Of a DNA stretch of 64,000 bases, positions 49,592 through 58,117 are shown in pieces (position 1 is the first letter of the stretch; each line of letters starts with the position of its first letter). The notes beneath the pieces were generated by a model. The model searched no databases, was not told the DNA's origin, and was given only the letters and a program-made list of their open reading frames with translations. The stretch spans positions 5,596-69,595 of the forward strand of contig DASXUL010000124.1 of NCBI GenBank assembly GCA_036504855.1. The letters are read 5' to 3'. The position numbers were made by a program, and so were the translations under genes. Source of the stretch: DASXUL01 sp036504855. Lineage in GTDB: Bacteria; Armatimonadota; DTGP01; JAKQQT01.

Positions 49592-52186
49592 TTACTGATC
49601 GGTTCCGCCGTTGCGGGTGAACACCAACTCGCCGTGCTCGCTGTCGATCACAATGGTATCGCCGTCGTGGAACTCGCCGTTCAGGATCTTCAGTGCAAGG
49701 ACATCCTGCACCTCGCGCTGGATCGCGCGCTTCAGCGGACGAGCGCCGTATACGGGGTCGAAGCCTTCCGCCGCGAGCACCCGCTTGGCGGCATCCGTGA
49801 CGGTAATCTCCATGCCGCGATCTTCTAGCCGCTGTCGCAGGCCGCGAAGCTGGATGTCCACGATCTCGGTGATCTGGTCGGCGCTGAGCTGGTGGAAGAT
49901 GATGATCTCGTCCAGGCGGTTGAGGAACTCCGGGCGGAAGTAGTTGCGAAGCGCGCCCATCACGGCGTCACGGCCCTCCTGAACGCTGTCCGCGTCCTGG
50001 AGGTACTGGCTGCCGATGTTGCTGGTCATCACCACCACCACGTTGCGGAAGTCCACCGTTCGGCCCTGGCCGTCTGTGAGGCGGCCGTCATCCAGTATCT
50101 GGAGGAGGACGTTGAACACGTCCGGGTGGGCCTTCTCGATTTCATCCAGCAGGATAACGCTGAACGGCTTGCGTCGCACCGCCTCGGTAAGCTGGCCGCC
50201 CTCTTCATAGCCCACGTAGCCGGGAGGGGCGCCGATGAGCCGCGCGACGGTGTGCTTCTCCATGTATTCGCTCATATCAATGCGCACCATGGACCGCTCA
50301 TCGTCGAACAGGAACTCGGCCAATGCGCGCGCCAGCTCGGTTTTCCCGACGCCGGTTGGGCCTAGGAATAGGAAGCTGCCAATGGGCCGGTTTGGATCGC
50401 CCAAACCGGCGCGGCTGCGGCGCACGGCGTTTGCGACGGCGGAGATGGCCTCGTCCTGTCCAACCACGCGTTCGTGGATGCGGGCCTCCATCTTCAGCAG
50501 CTTTTCCACCTCGCCTTGCAGCAGTCGCGTCACCGGGATGCCCGTCCAGCGGGCCACCACGGAGGCGATGTCTTCCTCGTCCACTTCTTCCTTGAGGAAC
50601 TTGTGTTCCTTCTGAAGCTGCGCTAGGGCGGCGTTCTGGGTTTCCAGTTGTCGCTGCAGACTGGGGAGTGTACCGTAGCGAAGCTCCGCGGCCTTCTGAA
50701 GGTCTGCCAGGCGCTCCGCGTTCTCGGCGGCGATGCGCGCTTGTTCGATGCCTTCCTTGGTCGTTTGGATCCCCTGGATGGCGTCCTTCTCCTGCTCCCA
50801 GTGGGATTTCATGCCGGCGATCTTCTCGTTCAGCTCGGCCAATTCCTCGTCAACGCGGGCGAGGCGTTCCTGGGCGACCACCGTTTCGTCGCGCTTGATC
50901 GCTTCGCGCTCGATGGTGAGCTGACGGATGCGCCTGTCGATCTCGTCGATCTCGGTGGGCATGGAGTCGATCTCCATGCGCAGGCGGCTGCCGGCTTCGT
51001 CAATCAGGTCAATGGCCTTGTCCGGCAGGAACCGATCGGTAATGTAGCGGTGGCTGAGCGTGGCCGCGGCGATGAGGGCGCTATCGGTGATTTTGACGCC
51101 GTGATGCACCTCGTACTTTTCGCGCAGGCCGCGCAGGATGGCGATCGTGTCATCGACGGTGGGTTCGCCCACCACGATCGGCTGGAAGCGGCGCTCCAGC
51201 GCCGCGTCCTTCTCAACGTACTTGCGGTATTCGTTCAGCGTGGTGGCGCCCACCGCCCGCAACTCGCCGCGCGCCAGCATCGGCTTCAGCAAGTTGCTGG
51301 CATCCATGGAACCCTCGGCCGCTCCGGCGCCTACGAGAGTGTGCATCTCGTCGATGAACAGGATGATCTGCCCATTGGCGTCGGCGATGTCCTTCAGCAC
51401 AGCCTTCAGGCGGTCCTCGAATTCACCCCGGTATTTGGCGCCGGCGATGAGAGCGCCGAGGTCCAGCGCCACGACGCGCTTGTTCTTGAGCCCCTCCGGC
51501 ACGTCGCGCTGCACGATGCGCTGGGCGAGACCTTCGACAATGGCGGTTTTGCCCACGCCGGGTTCGCCGATGAGCACCGGGTTGTTCTTCGTGCGCCGGC
51601 TGAGGACCTGAATCGTGCGGCGGATCTCATCGTCTCGCCCAATCACGGGGTCCAGCTTGCCCTGGCGCGCGGCCTCTGTGAGGTCTCGTCCGTAACGTTC
51701 CAGCGCCTGGTACTTGTCTTCGGGGTTCTCGTCGGTAACGCGCTGGCTGCCGCGCACGTCTTGCAGGGCGGCGTAGATGGCGTCCCGGGTGATGCCCCCA
51801 TCCTTCAACGTGCGTCCGGCGGGACCAGGGTCCTGCGCCAATGACAGCAGAAGGTGCTCCGTGGAAAGGTACTCGTCCTTGAGGCGGCCCATTTCCTCCC
51901 AGGCGCGCTCCAGTACCTGATTCATGCCCGGCCCAATGGACACCTGCCCGAGGCCTCCCGAAACCGATGGCATGCGCGCCAGTTCGGCGTCAACGCTGTC
52001 GTCCAGCGTGCTGACCGACGCTCCCAGTTTGCCGAGCACCGGCCGCACGATGCCGCCCTCCTGCGAAAGCAGAGCCGAAAGCAGATGCAGCGGCTCGATC
52101 TGCGGCTGACCCTTCTCGGCGGCGAGGTCATGCGCCGCCCGCAGGGCCTCCTGCGACTTCACGGTCATCTTATTAGCAAATGCCAA
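49592..52186 (-). CDS. clpB: ATP-dependent chaperone ClpB
   Basis: The 864-residue Hsp100 disaggregase has the Clp N-domain start ANKMTVKSQEALRAAHDLAA, a first AAA+ module with GEPGVGKTAIVEGLAQRI, the coiled-coil middle domain (~410-520, EIDRRIRQLTIEREAIKRDE), and a second module with GPTGVGKTELARAL. It rescues aggregated proteins with DnaK. The start is TTG 52186, as GGAGG is 7-8 nt upstream; ATG 52168 would cut into the N-domain. The SD lies in the last codons of the adjacent integrase gene, so the natural promoter has been replaced or moved. Confidence 0.95.
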   Translation of the reverse strand: MAFANKMTVKSQEALRAAHDLAAEKGQPQIEPLHLLSALLSQEGGIVRPVLGKLGASVSTLDDSVDAELARMPSVSGGLGQVSIGPGMNQVLERAWEEMGRLKDEYLSTEHLLLSLAQDPGPAGRTLKDGGITRDAIYAALQDVRGSQRVTDENPEDKYQALERYGRDLTEAARQGKLDPVIGRDDEIRRTIQVLSRRTKNNPVLIGEPGVGKTAIVEGLAQRIVQRDVPEGLKNKRVVALDLGALIAGAKYRGEFEDRLKAVLKDIADANGQIILFIDEMHTLVGAGAAEGSMDASNLLKPMLARGELRAVGATTLNEYRKYVEKDAALERRFQPIVVGEPTVDDTIAILRGLREKYEVHHGVKITDSALIAAATLSHRYITDRFLPDKAIDLIDEAGSRLRMEIDSMPTEIDEIDRRIRQLTIEREAIKRDETVVAQERLARVDEELAELNEKIAGMKSHWEQEKDAIQGIQTTKEGIEQARIAAENAERLADLQKAAELRYGTLPSLQRQLETQNAALAQLQKEHKFLKEEVDEEDIASVVARWTGIPVTRLLQGEVEKLLKMEARIHERVVGQDEAISAVANAVRRSRAGLGDPNRPIGSFLFLGPTGVGKTELARALAEFLFDDERSMVRIDMSEYMEKHTVARLIGAPPGYVGYEEGGQLTEAVRRKPFSVILLDEIEKAHPDVFNVLLQILDDGRLTDGQGRTVDFRNVVVVMTSNIGSQYLQDADSVQEGRDAVMGALRNYFRPEFLNRLDEIIIFHQLSADQITEIVDIQLRGLRQRLEDRGMEITVTDAAKRVLAAEGFDPVYGARPLKRAIQREVQDVLALKILNGEFHDGDTIVIDSEHGELVFTRNGGTDQ

Positions 52187-52190
52187 ACAA

Positions 52191-53606
52191 CTACCTCCGT
52201 ATGGTTATCCCAGGCTCCCAGCCGTCCCATTCGGTCGGGAGCGTGATGACTTCAAAGCGGTCCGGATACACGATGATCGCACGAACCAGGCGCGCCAGGA
52301 TCGCGTTCCGCTTACCGACGGACAGCCTGGGCCACTCCGCGTTCAGGTCGGTCGGGTCGATGTCGCCTGACCTCTGCGGACACAACGCCTGCTCCTCATC
52401 GTCACATGCGGTGACAATCTGCTGCCAGCGATCCCTCGGGATCCGGCCGTCGAGGTACAGGTCGTTGGCCCTCTCCCGCCGGGCCGCCAATTCAACACGA
52501 CGAGCGGCCGCGCCCTCCGGTTCCGGCGGCGTGGCGCCCGGACGGCAACGCTCAATCATCGCCAGGATCGCCCCGGAGATCGGAGCCAGTTCCTCCATGC
52601 GAACGTGCGAGGAGGCGCATTGTGGACCCGCGTCGATCCGGGTGTCGCGGCAGTACAGGTATACCCGTCTGACTCCATTCCGCTGGCTGACGCTGTTCTG
52701 CTGAAGCGTGCCGCCGCACTCCGAGCAACGGAACAGGCCGTGCAGATCGTGGCGCACCCGCTTCGGCCCCCGAGTCCCGCGATTCATCTCAATCCTAGCG
52801 TCCACTGCTTCCACCAGCGCCGGCGGAACGAACGTCGGCGCCGGCCATTTCCCAGTGCGATCGCCGTACCGCATGATCCCGCGGTGGCACACCGCCTTGA
52901 GCACGCAGACGAGCGCCGAGGGCGACCAGAGCCCGCGCTGGATGCCGCCCTTGAACTTGCGCCCGGCGAGCTGGCTTGGCACGCCGTCGGCATTGAGGCC
53001 GCGGGCGATGGTGAGCGTGCTCCGCCCGTTCGCGAACTCCGTGAAGATCCTCAGCACGATGGGGGACTGCTCGGGGTGGATCTGCAACTCCCCATCCACC
53101 ATCCGGTACCCGTAGGGGACGTGTCCCCCGACGTAGCGGCCGGCGGCCATCAGCGCGGTGTGTTTGTCCATCACCCTCTGTACAAGCGTTTCGCGTTCCA
53201 GTTGGGCGAACACGAGCAGCAGCGCGCGCATGGCGCGGCCAATGGGGGTGGTGGTGTCGAACTGCTCGCGGACCGAGACCAGAGCGCAGTGGTGGCGCTG
53301 CAAGGTCGCGTCCAGGTTCAGGTAGTCATAGAGGGAGCGGGTGGCCCTGTCGAGCTTGTAGACGATGATGGCGTCGTACCGACCGCCCTTCACGGCCTCC
53401 AGGAGGGCCGTGAGGGCGGGGCGTTCCGTGTTGCGTCCACTGAACCCCTCGTCGCGGTAGACGTCGCACACGGTCCACGTGGAGCCCGTGACGGCCGTTT
53501 GATGCGCACAGTGGGCCCGGCAGCAGTCGACCTGGGCATCGACGCTGCTGTAGTCGGAGGCTGCCTGCTCCTGGAGCGAGACGCGGGCATAGATGGCGAC
53601 GTTCAT
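52191..53606 (-). CDS. Large serine recombinase (phage-type integrase)
   Basis: The 471-residue protein has the resolvase catalytic domain: MNVAIYARVS with the nucleophile Ser10, DEGFSGRNTERPALTALLEA, and IIVYKLDRATRSL with the catalytic Arg residues. The recombinase domain follows (YVGGHVPYGYRMVDG, RGLWSPSALVCVLK), then a zinc ribbon LFRCSECGGTL with later Cys pairs, and a coiled C-terminal part ending ITIRR. Large serine integrases insert element DNA at attB without host cofactors. It is the last gene before clpB, as expected for an element end. Confidence 0.94.
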   Translation of the reverse strand: MNVAIYARVSLQEQAASDYSSVDAQVDCCRAHCAHQTAVTGSTWTVCDVYRDEGFSGRNTERPALTALLEAVKGGRYDAIIVYKLDRATRSLYDYLNLDATLQRHHCALVSVREQFDTTTPIGRAMRALLLVFAQLERETLVQRVMDKHTALMAAGRYVGGHVPYGYRMVDGELQIHPEQSPIVLRIFTEFANGRSTLTIARGLNADGVPSQLAGRKFKGGIQRGLWSPSALVCVLKAVCHRGIMRYGDRTGKWPAPTFVPPALVEAVDARIEMNRGTRGPKRVRHDLHGLFRCSECGGTLQQNSVSQRNGVRRVYLYCRDTRIDAGPQCASSHVRMEELAPISGAILAMIERCRPGATPPEPEGAAARRVELAARRERANDLYLDGRIPRDRWQQIVTACDDEEQALCPQRSGDIDPTDLNAEWPRLSVGKRNAILARLVRAIIVYPDRFEVITLPTEWDGWEPGITIRR

Positions 53607-53656
53607 GTGGCGTTCGTGAGATTGGCCTATGTGTAGAGTTCCGCAGCTTGCGTACT

Positions 53657-54535
53657 CTAGCCGTCGATCCTCGAAAGCGACAAACGGGGATTCATCTCAA
53701 CATTGTGCTCTCCGACGAAGGTCGCTATATAATCGGCGAACGAATCTGCGTCACTCTCTTCGACGAACTCGTGCGGAACGGAGATTCGATCCAACAGGTT
53801 CTTCGCTTTGATATAAGCGCTCCGGCCAGCACCGCCATCTGGAGCCCCCAGGAGAAAGTGCATCTTGGCGATCTCTCCACTCTCGTTGATCGCCACGCCA
53901 TTTCCTAGCCATTTGGTCGCCTTCTCCTGAATCCTGTCGGAGTGGATCCGGAAGGAAAGTGGTTGCAGGACGGTCCATGCCTCATTCTTCAGGCCGTAAT
54001 CGAACTCCACCTCAAAGTCCCTGCTCTGCACGAGCTTCTTCTGGAGATAATCCGTAAGCCTTCGCTCACGAAGGGGCTCACTGAAGCTCCTCCAGACCTC
54101 CTCGTCCGAGTCTCCATGATTAGGGCGCTGTATGTAGGCGCGAACTAGCCTGTTGAAAATCGCCGCGAGTTCCTGTTCTGGATCCATCCCTATGCCGCCG
54201 CGCGCGGGGCTGAAGCGGTAGCTCATATCCTGATCCGGCAGGATGAACTCGCATATGTCCGTTACGCTAAGGCTACTCCCTAGCCGAGGACCTACCATGT
54301 CCGGCTGTCGATTCACGCGCCGAGCGGCCGCCCTGATTGCTTGCGTTACTTCGGTGTAAGTCGCCCTGTCGAACCCGGGGAATGCTGCTGAGAGGCGTGC
54401 AATACGGCGTTCGACTTCAATGCCCAGGAAGCCGACCTCCGGGGCATGCAGAAGGACGCCAATGTTCAATCGCTCATCGGTTACTGGATCGTGTACGTAC
54501 TGAATCGCGCTGTAAGCATACTGAAAGTGCTTCAT
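53657..54535 (-). CDS. DUF3037 domain protein
   Basis: The 292-residue protein begins MKHFQYAYSAIQYVHDPVTD and ERLNIGVLLHAPEVGFLGIE, the recognised DUF3037 opening. The rest is helical and unassigned. Its start overlaps the HipA-like kinase stop (ATGA). DUF3037 genes are frequent partners of stand-alone HipA-like kinases, so it may be the kinase's partner or antidote, but there is no functional evidence in the sequence. Confidence 0.8.
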   Translation of the reverse strand: MKHFQYAYSAIQYVHDPVTDERLNIGVLLHAPEVGFLGIEVERRIARLSAAFPGFDRATYTEVTQAIRAAARRVNRQPDMVGPRLGSSLSVTDICEFILPDQDMSYRFSPARGGIGMDPEQELAAIFNRLVRAYIQRPNHGDSDEEVWRSFSEPLRERRLTDYLQKKLVQSRDFEVEFDYGLKNEAWTVLQPLSFRIHSDRIQEKATKWLGNGVAINESGEIAKMHFLLGAPDGGAGRSAYIKAKNLLDRISVPHEFVEESDADSFADYIATFVGEHNVEMNPRLSLSRIDG

Positions 54536-55581
54536 TGGACGCTCCATCGGAGTTCTTTTACGAACTCATCGGAATGGTCGCGAAACGCCTTTACGTGATC
54601 GATGACCCTCTCTAGAGTGCCACACCAGGCGCTCGGAAGGCCATCGGCGAGGCCGCGAAGTTGCTCGTCAGAGATGCCGCTGAGCTTGTGCAGAAAAGCT
54701 TGGAAGCTGGGATTACGACCCTTCAATGCAGTCCGGAAGAGGTGCGCCCAGTGCGGGCTCAAATTGGTCACCTCCCAAATCTGCGGCGGCGGAGGCAGGG
54801 TCTGACCAAAACACATCTCGAAATCAAACGCCACGAGCCGGCCCGCTTGACGACCGCAGTTCGGGTGATCGTGAGTGCGGTCGATATTATACGTGAGCTG
54901 GTCGAAGGCATAAAGGTCGGCCGCAGCAGAAACCTCCACGGCTCTGAGCTTGGAGCCCTTGACCCAAGGAGACAAGCCTGGAAGGATCTGAGCTGTTCCT
55001 ACGGCCCCACCGCATGAGTAACCCAATGGGAGTTGTCCATTGGCCTCGGCCGCAGACAGAAACGAGGATGTCAGCTCCACCAAGCAGGCTTCAGGAGCAA
55101 GTACCCCCAACGTCTGGGCTAGCGCGTTCCCATACGCCTCGGCGAGGAACTGCTCTGGACGCATCTGTCGCCCGTTGCTCGCCTTGATGACTACATCGAC
55201 CTCCGAACCCACATTCCAACCGGGAGCTCCTTGTGTGACGACGCACGTCGCGCTGAAAGGAGCGGTCTTGCCGCAACTCATCTTCCGCCCAAACCGTATG
55301 GCCGTACAATGTGGAAGCACGCTCAAGCCCTCGCTATCTGCAACGCGTTCGATATGCTTCGGCAGCGCTTTGCCCTGCCAGTATTCAACCGATGCCAAAC
55401 CATGGAGGGCCGGAATGCAGTTGGCCGCAACCCATGCCCTCTTGGTGCAATCGCGCCAAGCCGGAGGGGACGGCGAGCCTCCTGGCGGCATCGCCTCTCC
55501 GGTCAGGGCCAAGCCCCGGTCGCCAGCGGCCTGGCCCGTCCTTTGGAGGTCACCAGACACCCTCTTACATGGCGCCGGCAT
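54532..55581 (-). CDS. HipA-like kinase domain protein (PF20613-like)
   Basis: The 349-residue protein has EVDVVIKASNGRQ with the ATP Lys, the helical FLAEAYGNALAQTLGVLAPE, the catalytic loop YNIDRTHDHPNCG (Asp, Asn), and RLVAFDFEMCFGQ as metal site. Overall this is a HipA-type Ser/Thr kinase without the N-subdomain that contacts HipB. ATG 55581 is chosen because it overlaps the upstream stop as TGATG; the first ~75 residues are poorly conserved and start 55491 is possible. The target is unknown. Confidence 0.78.
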   Translation of the reverse strand: MPAPCKRVSGDLQRTGQAAGDRGLALTGEAMPPGGSPSPPAWRDCTKRAWVAANCIPALHGLASVEYWQGKALPKHIERVADSEGLSVLPHCTAIRFGRKMSCGKTAPFSATCVVTQGAPGWNVGSEVDVVIKASNGRQMRPEQFLAEAYGNALAQTLGVLAPEACLVELTSSFLSAAEANGQLPLGYSCGGAVGTAQILPGLSPWVKGSKLRAVEVSAAADLYAFDQLTYNIDRTHDHPNCGRQAGRLVAFDFEMCFGQTLPPPPQIWEVTNLSPHWAHLFRTALKGRNPSFQAFLHKLSGISDEQLRGLADGLPSAWCGTLERVIDHVKAFRDHSDEFVKELRWSVQ

Positions 55582-55823
55582 CACTCGTCTTGAGCCGGCT
55601 CCACCACCTCCATCACTTCGTTGGCGCTCACCAATACCTTCCCGACTCTGGTCAGGACGAACAGCCGGCCGGCGGCCGAGTCGAGGAAGACGACCGTTCC
55701 GGTGAGGCACTCCGCGGCGGACTCCTCGGTCGCCAGCCTCGATCCAGCGGCTGCCTCCAGCAGTACAACGTCGCCAAGACAGATACGCAGTCCGGCAGCG
55801 GTCACGATCTCTAGCGGTTTCAC
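55581..55823 (-). CDS. Uncharacterised 80-residue protein, paralogue B
   Basis: The start is GTG 55823 with GGGGGA 6 nt upstream, giving VKPLEIVTAAGLRICLGDVV. It is the same length as paralogue A and matches it through VTA-GLR--GD-V, AGS, EC-TGTV--LD and V---G-V-V-A--V, suggesting a small beta-barrel (SH3-like). Its stop overlaps the HipA-like gene. Function unknown; the pair might act with the kinase. Confidence 0.6.
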   Translation of the reverse strand: MKPLEIVTAAGLRICLGDVVLLEAAAGSRLATEESAAECLTGTVVFLDSAAGRLFVLTRVGKVLVSANEVMEVVEPAQDE

Positions 55824-55889
55824 CGGATCCCCCAGTGCTCCTGTTTCGCGTACGCGGTGCATCCTTTGGGGGCTATGATACAGATGTCG

Positions 55890-55944
55890 CATACGGAAGT
55901 CCGCTTGGCGCACCCCCGCGCCTCGCTCAGCGGTCTTCCGTATG
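55890..55944. repeat. Hairpin between the two paralogous genes
   Basis: CATACGGAAGTCCGCT (55890-55905) pairs with AGCGGTCTTCCGTATG (55929-55944), 15 of 16 positions, 23-nt loop. Placed 50-100 bp from each gene, it could terminate or attenuate the leftward operon. Confidence 0.7.
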
Positions 55945-55995
55945 GGGCCAGGTTGCGCGCTTGCGGCCTGACCCGCCTGTGTGTCGACGGCCCCG

Positions 55996-56238
55996 TCACC
56001 CGTCGGAGCCGGTCCAGTTCACGTGTGAGACGTCGACCGCGTTCACCCTTATCTGCCCGATGCCGGTCCTAACGATTAGTACCAACTTGTCCGGATCCAG
56101 ACCGATAACGGTCCCCGTACTGCATTCATCAGTAGCCGCTCCGGGCTCTACATCGGACCCAGCGGCGTTGTTAAGGCGTACGATATCCCCCACTTGGACA
56201 CGCAGTCCTGAAGCGGTCACCAACTCGGTAGGCTCCAT
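55996..56238 (-). CDS. Uncharacterised 80-residue protein, paralogue A
   Basis: MEPTELVTASGLRVQVGDIV then RLNNAAGSDVEPGAATDECS; it is a paralogue of the 55581-55823 product with equal length. GAGGGAAGG is 4-8 nt before ATG 56238. No family recognised; strand-rich with a central Cys shared by both copies. Confidence 0.6.
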   Translation of the reverse strand: MEPTELVTASGLRVQVGDIVRLNNAAGSDVEPGAATDECSTGTVIGLDPDKLVLIVRTGIGQIRVNAVDVSHVNWTGSDG

Positions 56239-56327
56239 TGCCTTCCCTCGATTCGCTATCCCTCAGCCAGATTCGAGTTGCACCTGAGCCGCATCTTCGC
56301 GCCCGGTGATGGTTGAAGTAGCCTGGA

Positions 56328-56567
56328 TCAACCGTCTCCGGTCGTCAGGTCGTACATCACGACATACCCGAATTCCCCCGCATCAATCCTGGCCAGAAGG
56401 TCTCGGCGCGCCGGGAGAGCCAGATCGTCGTACTCCCGGATGATCGTGACAGATTCGCAACCGCTGCTAACAGCGTGTGCGACAGCCGCAGCCTCCAGAT
56501 TGGGGACCAGCGTCGCACACCCGTCGGCGTTCCCAGGGCCAATACGTACGTAGATGGCTCCCTTCAT
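56328..56567 (-). CDS. Resolvase-fold miniprotein without catalytic serine
   Basis: The 79-residue protein follows the first ~80 residues of serine recombinases: AIYVRIGPGN where AIYARVS is expected, SVTIIREYDDLALPARRDLL for the Y-x-D-G...RP-L segment, and EFGYVVMYDLTTGDG for the Y-LDR-R strand. The nucleophile Ser is Gly and the catalytic Asp-Arg becomes Asp-Leu, so it cannot cut DNA. It may be a dimer-forming decoy or inhibitor of the integrase, or a decayed fragment. AAGGCG lies 6 nt before ATG 56567. Confidence 0.62.
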   Translation of the reverse strand: MKGAIYVRIGPGNADGCATLVPNLEAAAVAHAVSSGCESVTIIREYDDLALPARRDLLARIDAGEFGYVVMYDLTTGDG

Positions 56568-56592
56568 ACCACGCCTTCGCGATCCTCACCAG

Positions 56593-57192
56593 TCATTGCG
56601 GAGACGGCGGAGCCGGCCGCGGGTTGTCCAGAATGGCGTTCAGGCGGCGCTGCACTCCGACGCGCGGGTTGTAGCTGATCGCGAGCTGATACATCTCCAC
56701 GGCGTACGGCGGCATGTCCACCTGCTCGAAGGTCTCCCCCAGCACCCGGTAAAGGTTCGCCATGGACCCGCGGTCCACGGAATCCACCTGTTGCGCCTGC
56801 GCACGCAATCCCAGTAGATGCTGACGATCGATTTCCGTGAAGACGCCGCCGACCGCCTTCCCCTGGAGGGTGACGGCCTCGCTCCAGATGCTCCCCGCGT
56901 CTGGCTTCGAGGCCGCAGCGAGAACGCCCGCCGCCCTCAGACCGAAGTAGCCGACGACCGCCAACCCGCAAAGCCACAGGATCCACTGCGCGTTGAGGAC
57001 GGCCCATATGATGCCGCCCAGGAGCAGGATGCCGAGACAGCCGCCGCCCGAAGCCGAGGAACGCGATCGCGAGGATGACCCGACGCTGTATCGGAAACCC
57101 TTGACCCCAAACGAGGTGTTGATGCCCGAACGCGATAGGTTCAGACTGACGCCCTTGGACAATCGGATGCGCTTGTAGACGCGGAAGCCCAT
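56593..57192 (-). CDS. DUF4236 domain membrane protein
   Basis: The 199-residue protein begins MGFRVYKRIRLSKGVSLNLS then RSGINTSFGVKGFRYSVG, the DUF4236 signature. A Ser-rich stretch and two membrane helices (GCLGILLLGGIIWAV; LWLCGLAVVGYFGL) follow; the C-terminus has a TPR-like helical pair (NLYRVLGETFEQVDMPPYAV). Function unknown. It is 25 bp after the repressor gene in the lysogeny operon. Confidence 0.82.
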   Translation of the reverse strand: MGFRVYKRIRLSKGVSLNLSRSGINTSFGVKGFRYSVGSSSRSRSSASGGGCLGILLLGGIIWAVLNAQWILWLCGLAVVGYFGLRAAGVLAAASKPDAGSIWSEAVTLQGKAVGGVFTEIDRQHLLGLRAQAQQVDSVDRGSMANLYRVLGETFEQVDMPPYAVEMYQLAISYNPRVGVQRRLNAILDNPRPAPPSPQ

Positions 57193-57217
57193 CGCTCTGC
57201 ACCCCATTCGTGTCGGA

Positions 57218-57994
57218 TCAGTAGCGATCCTTGTAGTGCTGGTAGGTGGCAGCCTTGGCCCGCTTGATGGTCCACTGCGGTTCCTGACCGCTGATGATGC
57301 GAACCACCCGGCCCACGATCTGCGCCTCGGTCTCGTGAAAGGCCATGCTGCCATCCGCCCGGTAGTAGCCCGCTCCCTTGGCCCCCTTGGGTTGGTAGAC
57401 CTTCAGGCTGTAGCCGTCCCCCAGTTCGCCGCGCCCCAGGTCCTCTTTGAGCCTGATCACGACCACCTTCCCCGACGGCGCGTCGGCGGCGAGTTGCACG
57501 ACCACGGTATCGCCGGTCTGGATCATCGGCTCGAGGCAATCTCCGGTCACCCGGATTGCGTAGTTTCCGCCGGCGTCCAATAGCTCCTTGCCGAAGTTCA
57601 CCATCTCCTGCTCGCCGGGTACGTCGCCCAGCCCTATGGAGTCATCTGCGGCTGCCCTGGGGCCTAACGGGATGGGGGTGTCGTCCTCGGTCAGCCACTT
57701 CGCGCCAGGCGGCACGTCGGGAATGGGGGAGGGCGGCGGCGAAGGCGGAGACGGCATGCCCATCAGAGCGTACATCTCGGCGCCGAGATCTGGATAGGCA
57801 GCCAAGATCGCCGATGCGACGCGTCCGTCCGGACGGCCGAGGCCATCGGAAATGTCTTTGATGTGCTGAGGACTAGGCGGCCGGAAGCCTTTCGGCGTCA
57901 AAGGACTCAGAATCCTCGCCAGAGGGCGGAAGCCCCCAGCACGTTCTATCGCTTGCCTGACGATACTCGCGAGTCTCTCATCGCTATCGGGCAT
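57218..57994 (-). CDS. S24-family (LexA/CI-like) repressor with Cys in place of catalytic Ser
   Basis: The 258-residue protein has a helical N-terminal DNA-binding region (~1-75), a Pro-rich linker (SPPSPPPSPIPDVPP), and the S24 peptidase-like domain: VTGDCLEPMIQTGDTVVV. The usual GDSM has become GDCL at C153; K198 in SLKVYQ is a candidate for the general-base Lys. Autocleavage may therefore be weakened or altered. It is divergent from the early genes over a control region with TGTCGTCA operators and should be the lysogeny repressor. ATG 57994 has GAGGAG 8 nt upstream. Confidence 0.85.
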   Translation of the reverse strand: MPDSDERLASIVRQAIERAGGFRPLARILSPLTPKGFRPPSPQHIKDISDGLGRPDGRVASAILAAYPDLGAEMYALMGMPSPPSPPPSPIPDVPPGAKWLTEDDTPIPLGPRAAADDSIGLGDVPGEQEMVNFGKELLDAGGNYAIRVTGDCLEPMIQTGDTVVVQLAADAPSGKVVVIRLKEDLGRGELGDGYSLKVYQPKGAKGAGYYRADGSMAFHETEAQIVGRVVRIISGQEPQWTIKRAKAATYQHYKDRY

Positions 57995-58036
57995 CCCACA
58001 ACTCCTCACAGCCAATACGGGCCAGGCAGCCCGCCC

Positions 58037-58065
58037 GTTACAAGTGTCGTCAATATCTTTGCAAA
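58037..58065 (-). promoter_or_regulatory. Repressor promoter (TTTGCA-17-TGTAAC)
   Basis: On the minus strand -35 TTTGCA (58060-58065) and -10 TGTAAC (58037-58042) are 17 bp apart; the half-operator at 58045-58052 lies in the spacer, so the repressor can control its own transcription. Confidence 0.6.
58045..58052 (+). promoter_or_regulatory. Operator half-site O1 (TGTCGTCA)
   Basis: Matches the left half of O2 exactly; the right half is degenerate. Confidence 0.5.
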
Positions 58066-58072
58066 AAACTGG

Positions 58073-58091
58073 TGTCGTCATATTGACGGCA
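58073..58091 (+). promoter_or_regulatory. Operator O2 (TGTCGTCA-TAT-TGACGGCA)
   Basis: An 8-3-8 palindrome with one mismatch. It contains the -35 (TTGACG) of the rightward promoter. Confidence 0.68.
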
Positions 58092-58112
58092 CGTAAGCCA
58101 TCGTGTTACCAT
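58083..58112 (+). promoter_or_regulatory. Early rightward promoter (TTGACG-18-TACCAT)
   Basis: -35 TTGACG at 58083-58088 overlaps O2, and the start site falls near O3. The -10 is weak. Confidence 0.45.
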
Positions 58113-58117
58113 TGGCC

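Noticed and set aside
52169..52186. clpB start at ATG 52168
   Set aside because: TTG 52186 has the correctly spaced GGAGG and restores the family N-terminus.
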